Shown here in pieces: positions 53,417 to 60,177 of a stretch of 64,000 nt of DNA. The translations under genes were made by a program, and so were the position numbers. The notes beneath the pieces are model-generated. The model had not been told where the DNA came from and searched no databases. It saw only the letters and a program-made list of their open reading frames with translations. Positions within the stretch are counted from its first letter, which is position 1, and each line of letters opens with the position of its first letter. The stretch is from UBA7672 sp038326205. GTDB lineage: Bacteria; Pseudomonadota; Alphaproteobacteria; Caulobacterales; Hyphomonadaceae. The DNA lies in the NCBI GenBank assembly GCA_038326205.1, contig JBBQJV010000004.1:1-64000 (forward strand), read 5' to 3'.

Positions 53417-54010
53417 TCAGTCGGAAAGTCGGATTGTGCGGAGGTCCGCGACAGCTGTGGCTGTCCCCTTGTCTCGCTGCGAAGGCGCAGCGATCCGCCT
53501 CCCCCAGTGCTGCGCACTGCGGGAGGAAAGAGAACGGTGCTGTTTTCCTTCCTCGGCGACATGTCCGCCGAAGCTCGAAGAACGCAGGGGGAAGCCGGGG
53601 CGGCGGCTGCCGGTCACATCGCGCTCTTTGATGCGTTGGCGCTCGCAGAAGGCGTGGCCGTAGGCGCGGGCGCAGGCTTCGAGATTGCCGAAGGCCCGCT
53701 GGTAGGACTGGAAGCGGTGCGTGGTCTCGTTCCAGTCGTCGGAAGCTTCCACGAAGGTGAACTCAACGACGCGGTAGTCCCCGCCGAGGCGGCGGTAGGC
53801 TTCACGCCATAAGGCGAAGTCGGGCCTAGCTTCGGCGTGGGCGAGGAGAAACGGAAAGTCCTCGAAAGCTGACTTCGGGACTTTCTTTCCGCGCATACCT
53901 CTGAAGCCGTTGGTGATCCCGAGGATCATCAGCGGCCAGAAGCTGATCAGGACACCCAGCAGGGCCAGGATATCGCGCAGCAGCCAGATGGGAGGCCTCC
54001 AGCGTTTCAT
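53417..54010 (-). CDS. Small membrane protein of unknown function, C-terminus run into repeats
   Basis: A 197-residue reading frame: one strong hydrophobic segment (about 6-30, IWLLRDILALLGVLISFWPLMIL), then a soluble helical region up to about residue 130 (FALWREAYRRLGGDYRVVEF, AFGNLEACARAYGHAFCERQ). The last 60 residues are encoded by a cluster of DNA hairpins (53474-53571) and look like translated repeat rather than protein. The native stop has probably been displaced by the repeat. No family recognised. Confidence 0.5.
   Translation of the reverse strand: MKRWRPPIWLLRDILALLGVLISFWPLMILGITNGFRGMRGKKVPKSAFEDFPFLLAHAEARPDFALWREAYRRLGGDYRVVEFTFVEASDDWNETTHRFQSYQRAFGNLEACARAYGHAFCERQRIKERDVTGSRRPGFPLRSSSFGGHVAEEGKQHRSLSSRSAQHWGRRIAAPSQRDKGTATAVADLRTIRLSD
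53474..53571. repeat. Cluster of three repeat-type hairpins
   Basis: Three consecutive palindromes: TCGCTGCG/CGCAGCGA (53474-53481 with 53486-53493, perfect), CCTCCCCCAGTGC/GCACTGCGGGAGG (53498-53510 with 53514-53526, one mismatch, 3-base loop), and TCGGCG/CGCCGA (53553-53558 with 53566-53571). Compact serial hairpins of this kind are typical of dispersed extragenic palindromes in alphaproteobacteria. No T-run follows, so they are not ordinary terminators. Confidence 0.7.
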
Positions 54011-54173
54011 GGGTACGATAATAGGCGCGCTGGAGACCCGTCCGATTTGCAGTACGCCGATCCACCCTTTTTTCGCCGAAGTGTTTGAGATTGCTCGGGA
54101 TGTTTTTTGCGTTCCCGCCGAGTCAGCGCAGCTGCCTTCCAACAAAACGGGGCGTAATATTTGATGGGATGAC

Positions 54174-54191
54174 CGCCGGGCTCTTGCCCGG
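54174..54191 (+). repeat. REP-like palindrome, copy 1
   Basis: CGCCGGGCTCTTGCCCGG contains the perfect 7-bp stem GCCGGGC/GCCCGGC with loop TCTT (54175-54192). It matches copy 2 on the opposite strand at 16 of 18 positions. Confidence 0.7.
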
Positions 54192-54246
54192 CCACGGTAC
54201 GCGTTAGCGGCGTGATTGGAGGAAATTCACTGCTACGCTGCGACCC

Positions 54247-54264
54247 CCGGGCGGGAGCCCGGCG
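54247..54264 (-). repeat. REP-like palindrome, copy 2, inverted
   Basis: On the minus strand this reads CGCCGGGCTCCCGCCCGG, 16 of 18 identical to copy 1. The two copies face each other 55 bases apart, as in a BIME-type unit. Confidence 0.7.
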
Positions 54265-54351
54265 TTCCACCTGGGGACGATCCGTGCTTGCCAATTGCGG
54301 TGAGCAGCGTTGAGAGTGGGGCAAACGAGAAACGGCAGGGATGGAATCGGC

Positions 54352-55806
54352 ATGACCGGCAAGAAAACATTTTCGGGACGTGACGCATTGCGGACGGGTT
54401 GGTCGCGGCGGGGCTTGCTGCGCGGAGGCGCGGCGATTGCTGGGGTGATGGCGATGCCGGGCTGCGCGATGGCGCAGGGGCGCGTGCTGAGGCCGGGCCA
54501 GAAGATCAATGTGGCGGCGATCGGCGCGGGCGGACAAGGTTCGTCGAACATGTCGGCGCTGACGGGTGAGAACATCGTCGCCTATGCCGATGTCGATCTC
54601 GGACGCGTTAGCAGGTCGCTGCGTGACAAGGACGGTGTGGTGCGTCCCGAGCGCGAGGCGCTGAATGCGGCCTATGAGAAGGCGCAGCACTTCAACGACT
54701 ATCGCGAAATGTTCGACAAGCGGAAAGACATCGACGCGGTCGTGATCGCGACGCCGGATCATCATCATGCGCTGGCGGCGCACATGGCGATGGAGCGGGG
54801 GCTGCATGTCTTCGTGCAGAAGCCCCTCACCTACTCCGTCAATGAGGCGCGGATGCTGCTGGCGATGGCGCGGGCCAATCCGAAGCTGGTGACGCAGATG
54901 GGCAACCAAGGCCATTCGGGCGACGATGGACGGCGCGTGGTGGAGTTGATCCGCGGTGGCGCGATTGGAAAAGTGAAAGAGGTTCACGTCTGGACCAACC
55001 GTCCGGTCTGGCCGCAGGGCGTGGCGCGGCTCGCAGCGGTGGCGACACCGGCGACGCTGGACTGGGACAAGTGGCTGGGGCCTGCCGATGTGAAATGGGG
55101 CTACCATCCCGATTACGCACACTTCAACTGGCGCGGCTGGCTGCCATTCGGGTCTGGCGCGCTGGGAGACATGGGCGCGCACCTGATCGACTTCCCGTTC
55201 TGGGCTCTGGAGCCGGGTCTGCCGACGCGGGTCGAGACGCGGCACACGCTGTGGGGGGGCGACACCGATCCTTGGGACTACAAGCGGCCGGAGGAGCTAA
55301 GCAGCTTCCCGCTCGGGACGATCACCTCGTATGAGTTCGGCAAAGCTAAAGGCGGACCGGTGACGATGATGTGGTATGACTCGGGGCTCGCGCCACCGAC
55401 GCCTCACGGCATGCCTGCCGACGCCAAGATGAACGAGGAAGGCGGCGTGATGTTCGTCGGCGATGGGGGTACGTTGCTGCACGAGACGTATGGCGAGAAG
55501 CCGCTGATCATCGGTGAGGAAGCCAAGGCGCGCGCGGCGAAGATCGCGCAGTCGCTGCCGCGCATCAAGGACGGCATCAAGGGGCACGAGCAGAACTGGG
55601 CGCGGGCGATCCGCGGCGAGGAGACCGTTTCCTGCCCGTTCGAGCACGCAGCTCAGCTGACCGAGACGATGCTGCTGGGTATTGTCGCGATGCAGGCGGA
55701 GGCGCCGATCGAATATGATGGTGCGACCGGGCGCGTGACGAACATCGAGAGCGCCAATGCGCTGCTCGGACGGACGTATCGCGAAGGGTGGGCTTTGCCG
55801 ACGTAG
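54352..55806 (+). CDS. Tat-exported Gfo/Idh/MocA family oxidoreductase
   Basis: NAD(P)-dependent sugar or cyclitol dehydrogenase homologue, 484 residues. The N-terminus carries a twin-arginine signal, SRRGLLRGGAAIAGVMAMPGCAMA, so it is exported folded with its cofactor. The Rossmann turn is AAIGAGGQGSSN, and the family's EKP motif appears as VQKPLTYSVNEARML. GDMGAHLIDFPFWAL and the C-terminal beta-sheet domain match glucose-fructose oxidoreductase-like and glycosidase-like members. An NAD-recycling enzyme of glycoside type (as GH109) is possible. The start at 54352 is fixed by the Tat signal; a ribosome-binding site is weak. Confidence 0.9.
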   Translation: MTGKKTFSGRDALRTGWSRRGLLRGGAAIAGVMAMPGCAMAQGRVLRPGQKINVAAIGAGGQGSSNMSALTGENIVAYADVDLGRVSRSLRDKDGVVRPEREALNAAYEKAQHFNDYREMFDKRKDIDAVVIATPDHHHALAAHMAMERGLHVFVQKPLTYSVNEARMLLAMARANPKLVTQMGNQGHSGDDGRRVVELIRGGAIGKVKEVHVWTNRPVWPQGVARLAAVATPATLDWDKWLGPADVKWGYHPDYAHFNWRGWLPFGSGALGDMGAHLIDFPFWALEPGLPTRVETRHTLWGGDTDPWDYKRPEELSSFPLGTITSYEFGKAKGGPVTMMWYDSGLAPPTPHGMPADAKMNEEGGVMFVGDGGTLLHETYGEKPLIIGEEAKARAAKIAQSLPRIKDGIKGHEQNWARAIRGEETVSCPFEHAAQLTETMLLGIVAMQAEAPIEYDGATGRVTNIESANALLGRTYREGWALPT

Positions 55807-55917
55807 AGTGTATTGAGCGGAGCGAAATGCACCTTGGCGCAACGCCGTGGCAACGGTGCATTTCTCTTCGCTGCGCTGGGCGCAATGCACCCTCTATAGG
55901 CTCAATGCACCCTCTAT
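55804..55917. repeat. Palindromic element with terminal inverted repeats
   Basis: The ends TAGAGTGTATTGAGC (55804-55818) and the minus-strand reading of 55900-55916 (TAGAGGGTGCATTGAGC) are imperfect inverted repeats. Inside lies GAAATGCACC/GGTGCATTTC (55824-55833 with 55855-55864), itself around GGCG-CAA-CGCC. The 15-mer CAATGCACCCTCTAT is repeated directly at 55883 and 55903. The left end overlaps the stop codon of the preceding gene. About 114 bases, too short to code. Confidence 0.6.
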
Positions 55918-56116
55918 CGCGCCGCCTTCATTGCCATCCGGTGAGGCCCGGGCTTCAAAGCCATTCGAACCCAAATGGCCAGCGCCGGAAAGCCCCTCAA
56001 GCTCATCCTCACAGCAATCGCCAGAAGGCTCCTCGTCACCCTCAACGCCATCGTTCGCGACAACAGAGACTTCAAAGCCAAAGACGCAGAAACAAGACAG
56101 TTGCTACGGGGTGCGC
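55807..56116. other. 310-base intergenic region
   Basis: The first third is the palindromic element. From about 55920 to 56116 the sequence is A/C-rich on the plus strand with no visible gene, hairpin or promoter of note. Confidence 0.5.
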
Positions 56117-56395
56117 CTAACCTGCGAAGCCGCCGAAGCGGATGACGCAAACGACGGGGGTCAGGACGGCGAGGACGATCGCGGCGGCCAGCACCATTGT
56201 CGTCATGCGCGCGCGGTCGAGTTCTGCTTCGGCTGCGAAGTCGACGAAGAAGCTGCGAACTGTTGGGGGTTCGAAACGTTGCTGGAGGAACCAAGGCGCG
56301 AGGCGCGCGGCCAGCCAGAGGGCGCCTGCCGTAAGGGCGAGGCACAGGATGAGCAGAATGAAGCCGACGCCTAGGGTTCCAATGCTATCGCTCAC
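56117..56395 (-). CDS. Small two-helix membrane protein, unknown
   Basis: A 92-residue protein with hydrophobic segments at about 6-30 and 64-88, joined by a charged loop (FLQQRFEPPTVRSFFVDFAAEAELDRAR). GTG start with GGGGAG 7 bases upstream. No family recognised; it stands alone. Real coding is favoured by the ribosome-binding site and clean topology. Confidence 0.6.
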   Translation of the reverse strand: MSDSIGTLGVGFILLILCLALTAGALWLAARLAPWFLQQRFEPPTVRSFFVDFAAEAELDRARMTTMVLAAAIVLAVLTPVVCVIRFGGFAG

Positions 56396-56602
56396 GTGAT
56401 GCTCCCCAGCTGCCGAACGCAGGCTGATTCATTCGCGTAACGCCGTCAAACCGGCAGGACGCCGCACGCGTATAGAGGTCCCTGCCATGGAAAAGCCAAG
56501 TCTTCGTGTATCCTATGGCCTGCCCGGTACGTATCAGCTTCTGATACTGCACAACCAGCGTGGTTCCGGCCCCGAGCGCCGGCCCGCCAAAGGGAGACCA
56601 AT

Positions 56603-57313
56603 ATGACCTTCTCTTCCCGCCTCGCCATTGGCGCCGCCGCTTTCGCGCTGATGTTTGGCGCCTGTGGCCTCAACATCGCCAGCGCCGCGGACCTCAACAA
56701 GCCGATCCCGGCCGCTGTGGTCGACGCGCCGAAGGCGAAGGCTGCCACCAGCGAAACCCTCGTGCTCGCCGGCGGCTGTTTCTGGGGCCAGCAAGGCGTG
56801 TTCCAGCATGTGAAGGGCGTGACGCGGGTCGTCGCGGGATATTCCGGCGGCACGAAAGAGACAGCGACCTACCGTCAGGTGGGCACGGAAACCACCGGCC
56901 ATGCCGAAGCGGTGGAGATCACGTTCGATCCGCGCGTCGTCTCGGCCGGCGACCTGCTGCAGATCTTCTTCTCGGTGGCGCATGATCCGACGCAGCTGAA
57001 CCGGCAGGGACCGGACCGTGGACCGAGCTATCGTTCGGAAATCTTCTACGCGAGCCCGAAGCAGCAGGAGATCGCGACCTCCTACATCAAGCAGCTGGGC
57101 GAAGCGAAACTGTTCTCCGGCCCGATCGTCACCAAGGTGGAAGCGCTGAAAGCGTTTTATCCGGCGGAGGATTACCATCAGGACTACCTGATTCATAATC
57201 CGACCTCGGGCTATATCGTCGTCAACGACCTGCCGAAGGTCGAGAACTTCAAGCGCGTGTGGCCGGAGATGTATTCCGAGAAGCCGGTGATGATCACGAA
57301 GATGGGGTCGTAA
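56603..57313 (+). CDS. msrA: Peptide-methionine (S)-S-oxide reductase, exported
   Basis: Reduces methionine-S-sulfoxide in oxidised proteins. The 236-residue protein has an N-terminal signal (MTFSSRLAIGAAAFALMFGAC...ASA), so it acts in the periplasm, unlike cytosolic E. coli MsrA. The active-site motif GGCFWG is at 57-62 (Cys59), with GHAEAVEITFDP, FFSVAHDPTQLNRQGPDRG and PAEDYHQDYL also present. Resolving Cys residues near the C-terminus are absent, so a partner thiol is needed. GGGAG lies before the ATG. Confidence 0.95.
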   Translation: MTFSSRLAIGAAAFALMFGACGLNIASAADLNKPIPAAVVDAPKAKAATSETLVLAGGCFWGQQGVFQHVKGVTRVVAGYSGGTKETATYRQVGTETTGHAEAVEITFDPRVVSAGDLLQIFFSVAHDPTQLNRQGPDRGPSYRSEIFYASPKQQEIATSYIKQLGEAKLFSGPIVTKVEALKAFYPAEDYHQDYLIHNPTSGYIVVNDLPKVENFKRVWPEMYSEKPVMITKMGS

Positions 57314-57338
57314 GGTTCGAGCGCGACCGAAAAAAGAA

Positions 57339-57375
57339 CCCCGGGCTCCGATGATGGCGCCCGGGGATTTTTGTT
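57339..57375 (+). terminator. Rho-independent terminator
   Basis: CCCCGGGC (57339-57346) and GCCCGGGG (57359-57366) form a perfect 8-bp stem with a 12-base loop, followed by ATTTTTGTTTG. An A-run before the left arm lets it work for the convergent aminotransferase as well. Confidence 0.85.
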
Positions 57376-57393
57376 TGTGGCGATGCCATCCGC

Positions 57394-58614
57394 CTACTTC
57401 TTCAGGTTGCCGCAGAAGCGCTGGATACGGCGGCAGGCCTCTTCGAGCTTTTCGTTCGACGTCGCATACGAGATGCGGAAGGCGGGGCTAAGGCCGAACG
57501 CGGAGCCGAAGACGACGGCGACTTTTTCTTCTTCGAGAAGGGCTGCCGCGAAGTCTTCGTCATTGTTGAGCTTCACCCCACCCGCCGTGGTCTTGCCAAT
57601 GGCGCGGCTGCAATCCGGGTAGACGTAGAAAGCGCCTTCGGGCGTGGGGCAGTTGAGCTCTTCAGTCTGGTTGAGCATGCCGACGACGAGATCGCGGCGG
57701 CCCCGGAATAGCTCCTGGTTCGGCTTGATGAATTTCTGCGTGCCGGCCAGCGCCTCAAGCGCCGCCCATTGCGAGATGGAGGACGGGTTGGACGTAGTCT
57801 GGCTCATGACTTTCGCCATGCCCTTGATGAGCGCTTCGGGTCCGGCGGCGTAGCCGATGCGCCAGCCGGTCATCGAGTAGGCTTTCGAGACGCCGTTCAT
57901 GGTGAGCGTGCGTTCGTAGAGACGGGGCTCGACCTGCGCGATGGTCCAGAATTCGAAGCCGTCGAAAACGAGGTGTTCGTACATGTCATCCGTCAGCACC
58001 CAGACATGCGGGTGACGCATTAGGACATCGGCGAGAGCCTGCAGCTCGGCCTTGGTGTAGGCGGCGCCCGACGGGTTGGACGGGGAGTTGAGGATCAGCC
58101 ATTTGGTTTTCGAGGTGATCGCACGCTCGAGCGCTTCGGGCTTCAGCTTGTAGTTGTCGGCGGCGTAGGCGTGGGCGAACACCGGGGTCGCGCCGCAGAT
58201 CAGCACCATCTCGGGGTAGGACACCCAGTAGGGCGTCGGGATCACGACTTCATCGCCAACGTTCAGCGTCGCCATGAAGGCGTTGAAGATGACCGGCTTG
58301 CCGCCGGGCGAGACGTTCACCTGCGAGGGTTTGTAGTCGAGGCCGTTCTCGCGCTTGAACTTGGCGCAGATGGCCTCTTTCAGTTCGGGGATGCCGTCGA
58401 CGTCGGTGTATTTGGTCTTGCCGTCCTGGATCGCCTTGATGGCGGCAGCTTTGATATTGTCGGGCGTGTCGAAGTCGGGCTCGCCAGCGCCGAGGCCGAT
58501 GACTTTCTCGCCCTTGGCCTGAAGTTCGCGCGCCTTTTGGCTGACCGCGATGGTGGCGGACGGCTTGATCCGCTTCAAGGCTTCGGAAACCGGGACGGAG
58601 ATGGGCGAGGACAT
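57394..58614 (-). CDS. Class I aspartate/prephenate-type aminotransferase
   Basis: PLP enzyme of 406 residues, subgroup I-beta. PLP Lys is K244 in NGVSKAYSMTGWRIGY, with GAGEPDFDTP (42-51), NSPSNPSG (176-183) and RISYATS near the end for the substrate carboxylate Arg. The MTGWRIGY form and length match alphaproteobacterial AatA, which uses aspartate and often prephenate. Cytosolic, amino-acid synthesis. Confidence 0.93.
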   Translation of the reverse strand: MSSPISVPVSEALKRIKPSATIAVSQKARELQAKGEKVIGLGAGEPDFDTPDNIKAAAIKAIQDGKTKYTDVDGIPELKEAICAKFKRENGLDYKPSQVNVSPGGKPVIFNAFMATLNVGDEVVIPTPYWVSYPEMVLICGATPVFAHAYAADNYKLKPEALERAITSKTKWLILNSPSNPSGAAYTKAELQALADVLMRHPHVWVLTDDMYEHLVFDGFEFWTIAQVEPRLYERTLTMNGVSKAYSMTGWRIGYAAGPEALIKGMAKVMSQTTSNPSSISQWAALEALAGTQKFIKPNQELFRGRRDLVVGMLNQTEELNCPTPEGAFYVYPDCSRAIGKTTAGGVKLNNDEDFAAALLEEEKVAVVFGSAFGLSPAFRISYATSNEKLEEACRRIQRFCGNLKK

Positions 58615-58872
58615 GCAGGCGACCTTTCCGGGTATTCATGGTCCGGGGCATTTATCGCGCGGCTGATACGCCAGTCTGTCATGGGAAAAAAGGCCGAAAC
58701 GGGCTTCGTGCCCCGGTTTCCCGTCGAATTTACCCGTCAACTGCGAAAGGCGCCTCGCGAAGCGCCCCGGAATGGCCACATCAGCTGCGTTACTCGGTCA
58801 AATTACAGTGGTCTTGATTGTCTAAAGGCCGATCTCATGGCTATTCGGGAAAAAACTTAGGGAGACCCTGGA

Positions 58873-60102
58873 ATGAAGCTTCGCACGCTTGGCGCCACTG
58901 CCATCGCAGCCCTGTTGGTGGCCATCGCTGCGCCGACACCCATGGCATTCGCGCAAAATGGCGCAGCGCCGCCTCCGGTCACGAAACAGATCGTCGGTCC
59001 CCTGAACGATGCGCGCAACGCCATCATCGGGAAGGACTGGGCGACCGCCACGACGAAGCTTGCGGAGGCCTCCAGAGGCGCCAAGACCCCGGACGACTAC
59101 AATGCGATCAACCGGCTCAAGGTCGCGATGACGGTCGAGAACAAGGACGGCAAGACGCAGCTTGAGGCGATGAACGCCTTACTCGCCTCGCCCGGCGCCC
59201 TGACGCCCGAAGAGACGAAGCAGTACAGGGGCGCGCTCCAGAAGGTTTATCTCGATCTTGGCGACGCGACCAACGCGCTGAAAGTCTACCGTGCCTATAT
59301 CGATCAATACGGCGGTACGCCGGACAACCTGATCGCCATCGCCAATGACTCCTCGAAGGCTGACGATTATGCGACGGCCGTCGTGTATGCCGAAAAGGCA
59401 ATCGCCGCATCGCCGACGACCGCGCCGGAAAGCTGGTACAGGCTTTATATGCGCTCGCTACAGTCGGCGGGTCAGGAAGAAAAGTACTACACCGTCATGG
59501 AATCGGTGGTGTTGAAATACCCGAAGGAAGAATACTGGCGCATTCTGCTCGGCCGCGCACAGAAAGAGCCGAAATTCTCCAACGACATGTATCTTGACCT
59601 TTATCGCGCTCTGCAGGAATCAGGTGCGAAGCTGACCCCGCAGGAACGCAGCAAGGCTGCGGATGAAGCGCTACGTCGCGGCCTGCCGGGTGAAGCGCTG
59701 TCGCTGCTCGAATCGGCGAACGCGCGTGGCGAAGTCACTTCGGATTTCGACAAGAATACCCTCGCGACGGCGCGGTCGCAATCCACGAGCGACAGAGCCG
59801 CGCTGGCGAAAGACACCAAGGACGCCCTGGCCAAGGGCAGCGCAAAAGACCTCGCCCTCAACGGCGAAGCGCAGCTCAGCTATGGCGACAACGCCAAGGC
59901 TGTCGAAGTGCTGAAGGCTGCGATCGCCAAGGGCATCACCGATCCAGCTGAACTAGCGGCGACGCAGCTGCATCTCGGCATAGCGCAATATCGCGCTGGC
60001 GATGCAGCGGGCGCTAAGGCCACGTGGGCCGAGGTGAAGAGCGACGATGGCGCCGGCATGCTGGCACGCAATTGGGCGGTCATCGTGGACGCCAACGTTT
60101 AG
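58873..60102 (+). CDS. Exported TPR-like repeat protein
   Basis: A 409-residue protein with a Sec signal (MKLRTLGATAIAALLVAIAAPTPMAFAQ). The rest is almost all helical, with repeats of the TPR type: LNDARNAIIGKDWATATTKLAEA, LQKVYLDLGDATNALKVYRAYID, DDYATAVVYAEKAIAASPTT, LSYGDNAKAVEVLKAAIAKG and LGIAQYRAGDAAGAKATWAEV. Role unknown; periplasmic scaffolding is likely. GGGAGA precedes the ATG by 9 bases. Confidence 0.82.
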   Translation: MKLRTLGATAIAALLVAIAAPTPMAFAQNGAAPPPVTKQIVGPLNDARNAIIGKDWATATTKLAEASRGAKTPDDYNAINRLKVAMTVENKDGKTQLEAMNALLASPGALTPEETKQYRGALQKVYLDLGDATNALKVYRAYIDQYGGTPDNLIAIANDSSKADDYATAVVYAEKAIAASPTTAPESWYRLYMRSLQSAGQEEKYYTVMESVVLKYPKEEYWRILLGRAQKEPKFSNDMYLDLYRALQESGAKLTPQERSKAADEALRRGLPGEALSLLESANARGEVTSDFDKNTLATARSQSTSDRAALAKDTKDALAKGSAKDLALNGEAQLSYGDNAKAVEVLKAAIAKGITDPAELAATQLHLGIAQYRAGDAAGAKATWAEVKSDDGAGMLARNWAVIVDANV

Positions 60103-60128
60103 GTTTTGGATCGCACTGTACTGCAAAT

Positions 60129-60160
60129 CGCCGCCTCGATTGCTCGGGGCGGCGTTTTTG
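60129..60160 (+). terminator. Bidirectional rho-independent terminator
   Basis: CGCCGCCTCG (60129-60138) pairs with CGGGGCGGCG (60145-60154, one G-U) over a 6-base loop, followed by TTTTTG. It lies between the converging TPR and S9A genes. Confidence 0.85.
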
Positions 60161-60177
60161 TTCGTACGATTTGCAAC

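Larger units (their letters stand above)
54011..54351. other. 341-base region with an inverted pair of REP-like sequences
   Basis: No gene is supported; an open frame crosses part of it without a start signal or recognisable protein. The main content is the two REP-like hairpins listed separately, between the small membrane protein gene and the Tat-exported oxidoreductase gene. Confidence 0.6.

Noticed and set aside
58681..58860. Possible 59-codon gene before the TPR protein
   Set aside because: No ribosome-binding site, no homology that I recognise, and it ends in the leader of the next gene; probably untranslated.
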